From: Anaerolineae bacterium
GTDB lineage: Bacteria; Chloroflexota; Anaerolineae; Anaerolineales; Anaerolineaceae
Reading direction: 5' to 3'
Assembly (NCBI GenBank): GCA_011176685.1
Contig: DUED01000037.1
Span: 1-64,000, forward strand
DNA: 64,000 bases
The position numbers and the translations under genes were made by a program. Numbering within the stretch: the stretch's first letter is position 1; each line of letters begins with the position of its first letter. Below the pieces are notes generated by a model. That model saw nothing but the letters and a program-made list of their open reading frames with translations, was not told the origin of the DNA and made no database searches. This document shows, piece after piece, positions 44,953 to 54,856 of this stretch.

Positions 44953-44981
44953 ATTATATCATGTCTAAATAAAAGCCGCAA
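44953..44981 (-). promoter_or_regulatory. Sigma70-type promoter of rho
   Basis: On the minus strand TTGCGG (44976-44981), exactly 17 bp and a perfect TATAAT (44953-44958) give a good housekeeping promoter. The start is near 44946, leaving a 5' leader of about 170 nt before the rho ATG. That long leader could carry autoregulation. Confidence 0.7.
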
Positions 44982-45010
44982 GCAAAATTTTGAATCCATG
45001 GAGTGATTAT

Positions 45011-46681
45011 TCAGGAGAGATACTCTCGAAGCTGTCCACTTCTGTTTGGGTGGCGTAGTTTCCGAAGTGCTCTTGCCTCAATTTGTCGAATCCGTTCGCG
45101 GGTCACCTTAAAATAGTTGCTAACTTCTTCAAGAGTATGGTCTTTTCCATCTATTAACCCAAAGCGCAATTCAAGCACCTGGCGTTCACGTTCAGTTAGA
45201 ACTCCTAGGACACTGCGCACTTGACTGCGGAGCATTTTTTTTACTGTAACATCGATTGGCTCTATTACCTCGCTATCTTCGAGAAAGTCACCCAGTTGAC
45301 TGTCATGGTCATCCCCCACAGGGCGCTCTAGGGAGATTGGCTCTTCAGCAGACCTTAAGATCAGCTGCACTTTTTGCGCAGTTGCTTCCCATTTTGATTC
45401 AAGATCGTCATCCAGGTGTAAATTATGTTTGAGAGATTTTTTAATAGCAGCAGAATCTTCACTTGAAAGAATATCTGATTCAAGCGCCAGATCTTTATAG
45501 GTTGGGTTACGCCCTAGCTTTTGCACCAATGAACGTTGAATGCGCAGGAGTTTGGAAATTGACTCGAAAAGGTGTACGGGGATGCGGATTGTGCGTGCCT
45601 GTTCAGCAATGTAGCGGCTGATAGACTGCCGTATCCACCAGGTTGCATATGTGCTGAATTTGTATCCCCGGGTAGGATCAAATTTTGTAACTGCGCGTAA
45701 TAACCCCAGATTTCCTTCTTGAATTAGGTCTAGAAATGATATTCCCCTACCAATATACCGCTTTGCTACGCTAACAACTAAACGCAGATTGGCATTGATG
45801 AACATCTGGGTTGCTTCATCTGAGAGTAGATGAATTTCTTCAATTATCTTTGCAAGATCGCTCTCAACGGTTAAATGGTTCTTGAAAAATGAAATACGCG
45901 GAATTCTATCTTTCTTGCTGTAATATGCGAACAGGGCAGATGCGGTTTCACCTGGAAGTAGATAGCTTGCTATGAATAGAGAATATACTTCTTGGATTAG
46001 ACCTGTTAGGAACTCCTTTTTAACCAAATTTGTTGTGGCTTCCTTTTTTTGCCAGAATAGACTTAAGTAGCTGCGAGTATAAGATGGCTCGTTCATTTTC
46101 CATTGGCTGTGCAGCATCTGTGCTTCAGAGAGTATTAAGCTGAAATCAGGAAAACCAATTTCGGGGTTTGAATCGGCTACATTTTGAAGGTTTTTATAAG
46201 AAGTATTTAGATCGCGCGCAATGAGAATGAATAAATCGGTGAATTCATCTTTTCCTATTTCTTTGGGTTCTTTATAGCATTGAGCTTGAAGACTGTTGAT
46301 GCGCCTTTCCGCCTCATTGCGAGTGGATAGCCTGAATTCGCTCTCTGCATCCAGTAAATCGATTAGACCGATTTCCTTTAAATAGAGTTTAACTGGGTCT
46401 TGCGATAATTCAGCGGAAATATCTGCACGTTCAAGGATTTCCGTGGAATTTTCAGCATCGATTAGCTCAAGACCATTCTCATCTTGAATAATTTCTTTAA
46501 GTGTGATATCCTCACTGGATTCATTGTCTCCCGAATGTATATCTTCTGTATTTTGAAAAAGTTCCCCATCAGTGTTAAAATCCTTTGAAAGCGTTTGAAT
46601 ATCTGCATGTTTCTTTTTATCAGCGGTTTTAGATATTCTGTTATCCGGTTTTTGGGGAGTTTTTCGTTTTTTAGCGGGCAT
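45011..46681 (-). CDS. rpoD: Primary sigma factor RpoD/SigA
   Basis: This 556-residue factor has a Lys-rich and acidic N-terminus, region 1.2 ([27 protein letters not shown]), region 2 ([43 protein letters not shown]), region 3 and region 4.2 ([31 protein letters not shown]). These are the hallmarks of group 1 sigma. It follows dnaG closely, the classic macromolecular-synthesis order. TATAAT lies 7 nt before the ATG, so it also has its own, probably leaderless, promoter. Confidence 0.94.
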   Translation of the reverse strand: MPAKKRKTPQKPDNRISKTADKKKHADIQTLSKDFNTDGELFQNTEDIHSGDNESSEDITLKEIIQDENGLELIDAENSTEILERADISAELSQDPVKLYLKEIGLIDLLDAESEFRLSTRNEAERRINSLQAQCYKEPKEIGKDEFTDLFILIARDLNTSYKNLQNVADSNPEIGFPDFSLILSEAQMLHSQWKMNEPSYTRSYLSLFWQKKEATTNLVKKEFLTGLIQEVYSLFIASYLLPGETASALFAYYSKKDRIPRISFFKNHLTVESDLAKIIEEIHLLSDEATQMFINANLRLVVSVAKRYIGRGISFLDLIQEGNLGLLRAVTKFDPTRGYKFSTYATWWIRQSISRYIAEQARTIRIPVHLFESISKLLRIQRSLVQKLGRNPTYKDLALESDILSSEDSAAIKKSLKHNLHLDDDLESKWEATAQKVQLILRSAEEPISLERPVGDDHDSQLGDFLEDSEVIEPIDVTVKKMLRSQVRSVLGVLTERERQVLELRFGLIDGKDHTLEEVSNYFKVTRERIRQIEARALRKLRHPNRSGQLREYLS

Positions 46682-46688
46682 ACAATAA

Positions 46689-46694
46689 ATTATA
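46689..46694 (-). promoter_or_regulatory. -10 element of a leaderless sigA promoter
   Basis: A perfect minus-strand TATAAT lies 7 nt from the ATG at 46681, in the 25-nt gap after dnaG. No ribosome-binding site fits between. Confidence 0.6.
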
Positions 46695-46706
46695 CAATAG
46701 GTATGA

Positions 46707-48620
46707 CTAATCTATTTGGATAGGCTGAGAGAGAGCTTTATCAAGCAGAGCTCTGATTTTGATGAACTTAAGCAGTTCTTGTTGAAATGAACTTAAATCG
46801 GGATTATCGGTTTGCGCTTGGATATCTTGCTGCAGGAAGCGGATTTGATTAATATTCTCTTTTATTCTTAATTGACGTAGGGACAACAATGATCGTACCA
46901 GGTCATCGAAGACCTGCTTATCTTCAGCTTTCAATGGTGTAAATAGACTTTCTGCTAAGTCAGAAAAACTTTTCTCGATATTTTGCCTGATAAATTGATT
47001 TGGTTCATACTGGTCCTGTTGAAGGGATTCTTCAATTATGGAAGCTATGTGCTGATGGTCGCCTGACTCAAAATCATGGGTTGAAAAGCGCCATAACCCA
47101 TATTTCAATAAGACCCGGTCTAATTGGAACAGCATTTCAGGATGGTTGCCGAGCAGGTTGAGGCAGTGGTTTTCCAGTGCTTGTGCTTTATTGTGTTCTG
47201 ATACAGGCATAGTGATTTGGCTCTGGGTTTCCTCCGAGTTTGCTAGTTTGGTGCTTTTTCGTTTTTTGGGAAGGTATCTTTTGCCCGATATTGCCAGCAA
47301 AGCCCTTTCATCCACTTTCAGCATGCGGGCAAGTTGCTGGCGGTATGCGTCCCTCTCAACTGCATTAGGAACATCCTCAATAAGAGGCGTTATTTTTTGG
47401 GCAATTTCGCTCTTAATTTTCGGGTCATTGAGATTACGGCCTGAAGCAAGAGTGTCCATGACGTGGGTAATGATCGGTTTGGCATCCGAAATGATCTGGC
47501 CCCATTTATCAGGATTGCTCAAAACGATTTCGTCAGGGTCTTTACCTTCAGGCAGGGTGCTTACCCGCAGGTCTGCTCGCAAGCGCGCTTCGTGGCGAAT
47601 AAGGCCCCTCACATCGAAAACAATGTCCGGACTGCGGTCAAGTGCTTCACGCGCAACCTCCAGCCCCCGTAAAGTTGCTTTTTCTCCGGCTGCATCCGGG
47701 TCAAGCGCGAGCACAATTTTCCTGGTAAAACGCTTCAATTGACGCAGTTGCGCCTCGGTTAGAGCAGTGCCCATCGGGGAAACACTGTTTTTATAATCTG
47801 CCTGATGTAAGGCGATTACATCCAAATATCCTTCAACAATGACAACCTGATTTCTTTTACGGATGGCTTTACGGGCTTTATCTAAGCCATATAGAAGAGC
47901 GCTTTTATCAAAGAGGATCGTTTGTGGGGAATTGATGAATTTTGGGACGTCGTTTGGATCTAATATTCTGGCACCTAACCCGCTCATGTTCCCGCTAGTG
48001 TCGCGTATTGGAAATACAATCCGGTGACGAAAACGGTCATAATATCCGCTGTCCCCTTGTCTTTCAGTGATCAGCCCTGCCTGCAGCAGATTATTATCCG
48101 AATATCCCTTGCCCTTTAGATGATTAAGCGCCGCATCCCAGGAATGGGGTGCGTACCCTAATTCAAAATTTTCAATAGTTTGCTTTGTTAAGCCGCGTTT
48201 GGATTGCAAATAAGTGAGTGCTTTTTTACCAGCATCTGTTTGCAATAATTGATGGCGGTAAAAAGTGACAGATTCTTCCAGCGAACGCTGCAGTTTGACG
48301 ATTAGCTTGTTTTCTTCCTTTTTTTGAGGTGTCAGCGGTTCCAGTTTGACCCCGGCGCGCTTGGCTAAATATTTAAGGGTTTCGGGAAAATCCCAGCCCT
48401 CTTTTTTCATGACGAATTTGAAAATATCACCGCCCTCATTGCATTCGCCAAAGCAGCGCCAGGTATTGGTGTCTGGAAAGACTACAAAAGCGGGCGTGCG
48501 TGTGTTGGGATGAAATGGACAGAAACCAAGATAGTTCTTGCCGGAGCGGCGCAATTTCACCGTCTCGGATATGAGGTCAGCAATGTCGATTCGGGCTTTT
48601 ATATCATCAGTAACAGTCAT
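46707..48620 (-). CDS. dnaG: DNA primase
   Basis: This 637-residue primase has the CHC2 zinc finger ([10 protein letters not shown]...[17 protein letters not shown], about 32-65). The catalytic core has [30 protein letters not shown], and the TOPRIM acidic motif [15 protein letters not shown] follows. The C-terminal helical domain contacts the helicase. It synthesises RNA primers for replication. The downstream sigA gene is 25 nt away. Confidence 0.94.
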   Translation of the reverse strand: MTVTDDIKARIDIADLISETVKLRRSGKNYLGFCPFHPNTRTPAFVVFPDTNTWRCFGECNEGGDIFKFVMKKEGWDFPETLKYLAKRAGVKLEPLTPQKKEENKLIVKLQRSLEESVTFYRHQLLQTDAGKKALTYLQSKRGLTKQTIENFELGYAPHSWDAALNHLKGKGYSDNNLLQAGLITERQGDSGYYDRFRHRIVFPIRDTSGNMSGLGARILDPNDVPKFINSPQTILFDKSALLYGLDKARKAIRKRNQVVIVEGYLDVIALHQADYKNSVSPMGTALTEAQLRQLKRFTRKIVLALDPDAAGEKATLRGLEVAREALDRSPDIVFDVRGLIRHEARLRADLRVSTLPEGKDPDEIVLSNPDKWGQIISDAKPIITHVMDTLASGRNLNDPKIKSEIAQKITPLIEDVPNAVERDAYRQQLARMLKVDERALLAISGKRYLPKKRKSTKLANSEETQSQITMPVSEHNKAQALENHCLNLLGNHPEMLFQLDRVLLKYGLWRFSTHDFESGDHQHIASIIEESLQQDQYEPNQFIRQNIEKSFSDLAESLFTPLKAEDKQVFDDLVRSLLSLRQLRIKENINQIRFLQQDIQAQTDNPDLSSFQQELLKFIKIRALLDKALSQPIQID

Positions 48621-49159
48621 TGGTACTCATCTAGATTGAATCCGTATGCCAGCACTCATAATTTAATGGATAATGTCAATAGTGGCAAGTCTTTTAAAGT
48701 GGAAAATCAGTATACAGATTATAAAACCTATTTGTTTTCTAAAGAAAACAATAAATAATATTACAGTTGACGCATCAATCTGGTCGGTCTTCACTGCCGC
48801 GTTGGTAATGGCACGCACCTCTTTGGCGTGCGCCAAGTCTACCTGCTCTACATGCGCATTCAGAAGATCGTAAATTAACGGAGCCAGTTGCGGGTCGCTG
48901 CCAGTACCGCACAGGTCTACCTTGGTACTCGCTCTTTCAGATTATAGCCCGATTTCTGGTAAGAAACGATTTATCGATTATGTGAATATCTGATAATAGG
49001 ATATTAATATATCCTACCCAAGTGGCGAAGTTTTGTAAATGAATTCTACAGAGTATTAAGTTTGGATTTTTCCTTTTTGATTTAAGGTGTAAGGTGTTTT
49101 CTATATTCCTCAGTAAGATGACATTTGGTTATTAGGATTTTGAAAATCAACAAATTCAA
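48621..49159. other. Spacer holding an IS110 fragment, left edge of the catabolic region
   Basis: This is the boundary between core dnaG and the accessory catabolic region. Apart from the IS110 fragment at about 48766-48933 I see no gene. The bases 48934-49159 are AT-rich and lie downstream of the DeoR-type regulator. Confidence 0.5.
48766..48933 (-). pseudogene. IS110-family transposase internal fragment
   Basis: The minus strand reads VDLCGTGSDPQLAPLIYDLL, then VEQVDLAHAKEVRAITNAAVKTDQIDAS. This resembles the RNase-H-like DEDD domain of IS110/IS116/IS902 transposases (V-x-x-E-x-TG-x-Y, then AHPxKVRAIAxAxxKTDxIDA). It has neither start nor C-terminal part. It could be the continuation of the N-terminal IS110 piece at 52606-52713. 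Confidence 0.55.
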
Positions 49160-49993
49160 TCAAGAAGAATCAGTTTCGGCGATCTCTACATTTATATTTA
49201 GAGTTTTAAATTGTTCAATGAAATCTGTTCGAACCTTATTATCTGTTACTAAAAAATCCATCTCATTAACTGGTGCCACGGGCATTAAACAAGTCCTCCC
49301 TATCTTTGAGGAATCACATAAAATATAAAGCATATCGCTCGACTTGATCATTTTCTTTTTTGTGGAAACTACTGTAGATGCAGAAGGATTTGCAACTGTC
49401 AAACCCCCATCAATTGATATCCCATCCATCCCCAAAAAAGCTTTCATAACATGAATTTTATCAAGTGAGTCAATTGCAAAGTCTCCAGATAATACGAGGT
49501 TGTCATTGTATATTAAACCGCCTAACAGATAAATTTCAGAGTCTTTAATTCTCATTAGATCAGAGATTTGTGGTATTGAATTTGTGATAACCGTTAAACC
49601 TTTTTTATTAACAAGGTGTTTCACGAGGTACTGTGTCGTACTTCCTCCATCAATAATTAGTGTGTCTCCATCGCTTATTAAACTCGCAGCAAGTTTTCCA
49701 ATCGCCTCTTTTTCTTTTAGATTCTTTTTAGATCGTATCTCCAATTTGGGATGACTAATTTCAATTTTTGGCTTTGAATTTACTTGTTCTTTTATTGAAT
49801 CTTCTGGTAATACTGCCCCACCATATATTCTCGAAATAAGACCTAATTTATCCAACTCTGCTAGATCTAATCTAATGCTTGATGTACTAACATTATAGAT
49901 AGATGCTAGTTCCTCAACATATACTTTTCTTTCTCTTTTTATCTGTTCAAGAATGTTCTTTAATCTTATTTTTCGAAATAATCTCTTTGGCAT
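49160..49993 (-). CDS. DeoR/GlpR-type transcriptional regulator
   Basis: About 277 residues. The N-terminal DeoR helix-turn-helix is RKIRLKNILEQIKRERKVYVEELASIYNVSTSSIRLDLAELDKLGLISRIYGGAV. The effector domain is EKEAIGKLAASLISDGDTLIIDGGSTTQYLVKHL, VITNSIPQI and the late KIGRTCLMPVAPVNEMDFLVTDN. DeoR proteins usually repress sugar-phosphate catabolism and respond to a phosphorylated intermediate. It lies at the downstream end of the catabolic cluster and is its likely regulator. ATG 49993 is favoured over 50002. Confidence 0.87.
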   Translation of the reverse strand: MPKRLFRKIRLKNILEQIKRERKVYVEELASIYNVSTSSIRLDLAELDKLGLISRIYGGAVLPEDSIKEQVNSKPKIEISHPKLEIRSKKNLKEKEAIGKLAASLISDGDTLIIDGGSTTQYLVKHLVNKKGLTVITNSIPQISDLMRIKDSEIYLLGGLIYNDNLVLSGDFAIDSLDKIHVMKAFLGMDGISIDGGLTVANPSASTVVSTKKKMIKSSDMLYILCDSSKIGRTCLMPVAPVNEMDFLVTDNKVRTDFIEQFKTLNINVEIAETDSS

Positions 49994-50089
49994 AATCGAC
50001 ACAATTTTCTGCTTATGTTTTTTAATAACCGCTAATCGTTTTTTATATATTAGACATAGTTAAAGGATTTAATCATATAAAAGTTTATA

Positions 50090-50890
50090 CTAAATTTCTG
50101 ATATGAAATTTGTTATTATTTTTTTTATTTGATTAATATGCATATTTAAATTTTCGCTTTTTGATATTACCTTATAAAGAGTTGCGTTTGGGATTTGATC
50201 TGCCAATTCTTTGGCTATTGTAAATGGATGAATTGGATCTTGTTCGGTACCTATTATTAAAGTTCTTGTTTTTAATTGATTCAATTCATATGGATCATTA
50301 TATGGCACAGAAGATGGCATTGCCACTAATCTATAATAATATTCCCTCGCTTTTTCTGAAAAGATTTGTCTAGTTAATGATTCTGCAGCGGCTGGATACT
50401 CTCCCTTTAAATTTTTGAATTCTGGATTTCTTGATAAATGGTCAACCGCTTCATGAGGTGAATAATTCTTTATCAAGTCGCTAACCAGTTTGAAAAAATG
50501 CAGATTTCCCGGGTTTTTTTTGTTTAACCAAGCAGGACGAATTAAAATCAAATTTTTAACCAGTTTAGGGAATCTTAAGGCAAATCTAATTGACACTGCA
50601 CTGCCCATTGAAATCCCACCCATTATGATTTTTTTAATATTCAAATGGTTGATTAAATTATGTGCGTCTTCAGAAAATTGTTTGAAGTTTAAATGTTCTT
50701 TTGGTCCAAGAGGATATGTCCTGCCATGACCACGCATATCCATATAAATTTTCTGTACATCTTTTAATTTTTCAATAATATATTTATTCGCTTCAATGCT
50801 CCCACCTAAACCATGAATAAATAAGAATGGAAAACCTTCACCTTCAATCTCATAAAAAAAATTAATATCTTGGTTTTCAAAAAAAGGCAT
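50090..50890 (-). CDS. Alpha/beta hydrolase
   Basis: This 266-residue protein has the alpha/beta-hydrolase order: oxyanion-hole FLFIHGLGGS, then MDMRGHGRTYP, nucleophile elbow GGISMGSAVSIRFALRFP, the acid region TLIIGTEQDPIHPF, and a C-terminal KSENLNMHI where the catalytic histidine is expected. It is similar to lactonase/esterase types. A lactonase step in the neighbouring sugar pathway is possible but unproven. It is AT-rich compared with the core genes. Confidence 0.82.
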   Translation of the reverse strand: MPFFENQDINFFYEIEGEGFPFLFIHGLGGSIEANKYIIEKLKDVQKIYMDMRGHGRTYPLGPKEHLNFKQFSEDAHNLINHLNIKKIIMGGISMGSAVSIRFALRFPKLVKNLILIRPAWLNKKNPGNLHFFKLVSDLIKNYSPHEAVDHLSRNPEFKNLKGEYPAAAESLTRQIFSEKAREYYYRLVAMPSSVPYNDPYELNQLKTRTLIIGTEQDPIHPFTIAKELADQIPNATLYKVISKSENLNMHINQIKKIITNFISEI

Positions 50891-50894
50891 TTTT

Positions 50895-51422
50895 TCAGAT
50901 AATTGATTCTAAGAATAATTTTGAGCTTTGGATTTCATCTTCATCTAAAGAATGTAGGATTAATGGTCCATGATAGTTTGATTTTTTTAATAAATGAATA
51001 TATAGAGGGTAATTGAGAACTCCTTTTCCCGCCGCACAATATCCAATAGGATTTTTGTTTTTTAAATCCTTAGCGTGTGCAAGGATTATATAAGGGCTCA
51101 ACAATTCAAATGCTCGCTTAAGAATATCATCCATTTGAAGAATTTCATTATAGTGAAATAAATTAGCGCCATCCATGATTATTCCTAATCTTGGATTCTT
51201 AAATTCTAGAATTGCTTTTAGTGCTTTTGTGGGTGAATCAATTACATTATTTATTTCAGGTTCCATACCTAATTTCAAGTCATATTTTTCTGCAATCTCC
51301 AATAATCTAGACATCGATATCATGAAATCTTCCCAAGCACGTATGGTATCGTTATCTGGATGATATTTCCATTTGTCAACTGGGTCTTTGGTTCCTGTGC
51401 ATAAGGTCAATATTTTTGTATC
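50895..51422 (-). pseudogene. Sugar phosphate isomerase/epimerase, N-terminus lost to IS30
   Basis: About 175 residues of a xylose-isomerase-like TIM barrel: LTLCTGTKDPVDKWKYHPDN, WEDFMISMSRLLEIAEKYDLKLGMEPEINNV, LGIIMDGANLFHY and ILAHAKDLK, with the metal-binding glutamate and histidine present. The first about 90 residues of the family are missing. The frame runs uninterrupted out of the IS30 transposase, so the IS insertion (with a deletion) created a chimeric open frame from 52073 to 50895. No active isomerase is expected. Confidence 0.75.
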
Positions 51423-52474
51423 CTGAATTCGAGTAATAAGTGCAACTTTCATTTCCTGAAAGAATACCATATCTGGTGACGAGAATCCCAGGCATTTTCG
51501 AGGACGATGGTTCAATCTCAATATAACTCGTTCAATATCATTATCGGTTAGGTCTGCAAAATCCGTACCCTTGGGGAAGTATTGTCTGATCAAGCCATTG
51601 GCATTTTCATTGGTTACACGCTCCCAGGCGGCTTGCGGATGAGCAAAATATACGTTGGCATTCAAAGCCTGTGCGATTGCGATATGCTCAGTAAATTCTT
51701 TGCCATTGTCACAGGTAATAGTTGTTGTTTGATCTATAAATGGGTAGAGCAAATCGATGATGGCTTGTTTTACTGTTTCAGCTTTACGGTCATCCACTTT
51801 TTTCAGCAGGGTCATCCTGGTTCTTCTCTCAGTCAAGGTCACGATCGCTTTGTGCTTGCCTTTACTGATGATCGTATCTGCTTCCCAATTCCCAAGCCTG
51901 TCGCGTTGTTCTACTACCATCGGCCGCTCATCAATCCATACCCGGTTGGGGATCTGTCCCCGTTTTTCATAGCTGCCATAGCGTTTTCTTCTCTTTTTTC
52001 GGCATCTGAGATGCCTCCATAATGACCTACCAATGTGTTTATCCTGATAGATCCATTCATGGCTGATTCGCAATATCTGTTCTTTCCAAAGATGATCGCT
52101 AATTTATTGCGGACTCCAATCCAATTTTAGTAGCTAATTGATCATCCTCCATGCCGCTGTGCTGATTCTCTTTTTCGCTTTATCCCGACTCTCGATTGCG
52201 AACTGATGGGCTTGTTTAGGGCGGTAACCTCTCTTTCCCCTATTGCGCGCAATCTCTCTGCCTATGGTTGATTTGTGTACTCCAATGGTTTGAGCTATCA
52301 CGGTTTTTAAATGACCTATTTTCAATAATGCATATATCTGGTATCTTTGTATATGGGTAAGCTGTGTGTATTTTTGCATGAGTGCTCCTTTGATTTAGTC
52401 GTTGGAGAGGTATTCATCTTACCGCAGCTTACCTCTCTTTGACTTTCAAAGTTGCACTTGCTAGTTGAATTCAG
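51423..52474 (-). mobile_element. IS30-family insertion sequence, decayed
   Basis: The terminal inverted repeats share CTGAATTC-N7-AAGTGCAACTTT (51423-51449) with its inverted match at 52448-52474, giving an element of about 1.05 kb. It contains one leftward transposase gene disabled by two stop codons. It sits inside the sugar isomerase gene. A target duplication could not be identified, consistent with a deletion at one end. Confidence 0.8.
51430..52379 (-). pseudogene. IS30 transposase with two in-frame stops
   Basis: The N-terminal HTH (YTQLTHIQRYQIYALLKIGHLKTVIAQTIGVHKSTIGREIARNRGKRGYRP) is followed in the same frame by TAG at 52134-52136 and TAA at 52104-52106, both where the family has glutamine or glutamate (MIN-stop-LLKLDWSPQ-stop-ISD). 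The DDE core is otherwise whole: RLGNWEADTIISKGKHKAIVTLTERRTRM, TITCDNGKEFTEH, then NENANGLIRQYFPKGTDF and HRPRKCLGFSSP. Both stops could arise from C-to-T changes at CAG and CAA. Confidence 0.85.
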
Positions 52475-52605
52475 CTTTCATTAATATGTTAAATCAGAAT
52501 AAAAATTGAAAGAATATCATTATCAATAAAGACAAAAAACCTGTTTAACTTTTGTATTAAATCGAAGCATTGATCTGAGTATCAACGTAATGTCATCTGC
52601 CTGGC

Positions 52606-52713
52606 TTAGCTCGACACGTGGCATTGCTTTTCAATCACTTCCCCTGCAGCATCCATCAGCACCATGTAACTGCGCTTGATATTCAGGTCAACTCCAAGGT
52701 AGAATGGGTACAT
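52606..52713 (-). pseudogene. IS110-family transposase N-terminal fragment
   Basis: From ATG 52713 the minus strand encodes MYPFYLGVDLNIKRSYMVLM then DAAGEVIEKQ, which matches the start of IS110 transposases (the first catalytic aspartate in GVDxxKxxxxVxxxD). It stops after 35 codons. The rest of the gene is absent here; an internal piece of the same family lies at 48766-48933. Confidence 0.65.
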
Positions 52714-53185
52714 AAACGTTCTTCCTTCTCTAAACTTGTTTATGAATTAATTCAAGTTTAGCAAATGGGCAGGGACGCTTTCATAGTATTTACCCGAAAT
52801 GGGAAAGTCGGTTCATTAACAATGACAATGAAATTACCGATTAAGAGCCAGTAGAGTAAGATGTCCATTATGCCTACGACCGTATGAAGTCTCGCAGAGG
52901 CGACCAGAGGGAGTCTCGTAGAGACACTCCGTTAGGGGTGAACCAACGAACATTGACCCCCCCAAGTGTGCTGCGCGAGGTTAAGAGCCCTCTTCTTATT
53001 TCGCTGATTTTTAACCTTAAAGCCCCGATATATTGCTTAGTATTGTGTTAACCAATTCCTCAGAGCCTGGCTGAGTAAAACACCATCTTTGATTAATTAT
53101 ACATTGAAGGTTTAATAATCATGTCTTCGAGTATAAGAATCAATAGCAAATTTATTTATCTAATCTTCAACAGGTCTCTAGATTC
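52714..53185. other. Spacer with short palindromes, no gene seen
   Basis: These 472 bases lie between the IS110 piece and the HAD gene. A small hairpin-forming GAGTCTCGTAGAGACACTC lies near 52911-52929, near a similar GTCTCGCAGAGGCGAC. I see no coding similarity. It probably represents IS or plasmid-type debris. Confidence 0.35.
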
Positions 53186-53950
53186 TTATGAATAAAAATA
53201 TTTATTGATTTGTTCTAAATCTAGAATTCCATCGTATTCAAATTGTTTCTGGGATTTAATTAGCTTTCCTCTTTCACCATCTGGATCCCCCAGGCATGTG
53301 ACGATCAAGTCCGCTTCTGATAAATCTTCCTTCTCGGTATAGTAGTTCGTGGTGACCACTACTCGTAAACCAGCGGCTTTAGCCGCCAATAAACCGTTAC
53401 GTGAATCCTCGATTACAACGCAATCATCGCAGTTAATCCCGCTAGTCTGAATTGCTAAATTATATATCTCAGGATCTGGTTTCTTTTTATTGACCATGTC
53501 ACCAGCAAGTACAAAATTAAAATTTATATCCTTCAGAATTTTATAAGCAATCGCGTTAGCAGCCCTTTCATTTGAAGTAGTACAAATTCCAATTAGCACA
53601 CCAGTTTTATTTGCGTCTTTCATTAAACGCTTTATTCCAGGGCGTAATGGTAAAGCACCGATTTCTATTAATTCGATGAATCTTTCGGTTTTATATTTAT
53701 GTAGTTTCTTAATTAGCTCATCCTCTTCCTCGGGCTTGACGACCTTTCCAAAGCCCTTGGTGTGCAGATAGTGCCTCATACGCTCTTTCCCACCGGCAAC
53801 CTGAAGAAGCTTATGATACTCACCCACATCCCATTGAAAGGAATAACCAAAAGATTTAAAAGTTTGATTGAATGCAACTCGATGACCATCCTTTTCCGTG
53901 TCAATAATTACCCCATCCTGGTCAAAGAATATACCTTTTAAACCACTCAT
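53186..53950 (-). CDS. HAD-superfamily phosphatase/phosphoglucomutase-like protein
   Basis: This 254-residue protein has motif I FFDQDGVIIDTEKDGH, motif II IGICTTSNERA, a lysine in NKKKPDPEIYNLAI (motif III) and motif IV VIEDSRNGLLAAKAAGLRVVVTT. It has a helical cap like beta-phosphoglucomutase and CbbY. It lies 18 nt downstream of the aldolase, in the same leftward unit, and probably acts on a phosphorylated sugar of the pathway. Confidence 0.87.
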   Translation of the reverse strand: MSGLKGIFFDQDGVIIDTEKDGHRVAFNQTFKSFGYSFQWDVGEYHKLLQVAGGKERMRHYLHTKGFGKVVKPEEEDELIKKLHKYKTERFIELIEIGALPLRPGIKRLMKDANKTGVLIGICTTSNERAANAIAYKILKDINFNFVLAGDMVNKKKPDPEIYNLAIQTSGINCDDCVVIEDSRNGLLAAKAAGLRVVVTTNYYTEKEDLSEADLIVTCLGDPDGERGKLIKSQKQFEYDGILDLEQINKYFYS

Positions 53951-53968
53951 TTCTCCTCCAAAATATTA

Positions 53969-54844
53969 TTAGACTTTTCCTGCGCTACCGATGATATCGA
54001 TCCACTTATATACAACTTCCTTGATAGCATTTTTCACTGCCACATCAATCTTGCCAGGATTATATTCATCCCTGTGTTCGTTGATGTACTTGAACCCCGT
54101 ATCAATTAAGGTGTGTTTTAACTCAGTGGAAACGTTAACCTTCGCCCCCCCCAAGGCAACTAATCGCTGTACGGTCTCGCGCGGTAAACCAGTACCACCA
54201 TGAATGACTAGTGGAACTCTAACCGCTTGTCCATTGATTAAATTAAAGATATTCTCCAACCGCTCGAAATCCACTTTTGGGTTTTTTGTTTTATAGATAC
54301 CATGCGCTGTGCCGATAGCAGGTGCTAATAGGTCCACACCTGAACGCTCTACAAACTCCAGTGCTTCATGTGGATTGCAAAGTTTGGATTCATCTTCGAT
54401 AACTTTAATCTGGTCCTCTACCCCTGAGACGGTTCCTAGCTCACCTTCCACGAAAACTCCCTGCAAGGAGTGGCAGAAGTCCACTACTTCCTTGGTCTGG
54501 TGTATATTTTCATCGAATTTCTGCTTTGAAGCATCAATCATAATGTTGGTATAGCCAGCCTTGGCGCACTGTTTGCATAAATCAACATCCCGACAGTGAT
54601 CGAGGTGCAGCACCACAGGAACTGGTGCTTTCTTCGCCAGAGTGCGGTAAACCGCCACCAATACATCTTTGTCAAGGAATTTCACTGGTGTGACCGAAGT
54701 TTGGATAATTACCGGTGCTTTTCTATCCACTGCTGCTTCAATTATTGCCTCCATCTGGACAAGACTGGTGATATTGAAAGCACCGACGGCGTAATTTTCT
54801 TTTGAGGCTTTTATTAGCAACTCTTTTATATTAGCAATAGACAT
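53969..54844 (-). CDS. Class II ketose-bisphosphate aldolase
   Basis: This 291-residue zinc aldolase has NYAVGAFNITSLVQMEAIIEAA, the catalytic aspartate and first zinc histidine in VVLHLDHCRD, then VEGELGTVSGVED. The zinc histidines appear in APAIGTAHGIY and LVIHGGTGLP, and the phosphate-binding KVNVSTEL follows. It may act on fructose-, tagatose- or another ketose-bisphosphate. Its place beside a HAD phosphatase and a pyruvate-dehydrogenase-like complex indicates a catabolic role rather than core glycolysis. Confidence 0.9.
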   Translation of the reverse strand: MSIANIKELLIKASKENYAVGAFNITSLVQMEAIIEAAVDRKAPVIIQTSVTPVKFLDKDVLVAVYRTLAKKAPVPVVLHLDHCRDVDLCKQCAKAGYTNIMIDASKQKFDENIHQTKEVVDFCHSLQGVFVEGELGTVSGVEDQIKVIEDESKLCNPHEALEFVERSGVDLLAPAIGTAHGIYKTKNPKVDFERLENIFNLINGQAVRVPLVIHGGTGLPRETVQRLVALGGAKVNVSTELKHTLIDTGFKYINEHRDEYNPGKIDVAVKNAIKEVVYKWIDIIGSAGKV

Positions 54845-54856
54845 TATTACCTCCGA

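Noticed and set aside
47146-47742. Long open frame on the plus strand inside dnaG
   Set aside because: It is antisense to well-conserved primase codons and has no recognisable domain.
48766-52713. IS110 pieces as a composite transposon
   Set aside because: The pieces are different parts of a transposase, not two complete copies, so they cannot mobilise the segment.
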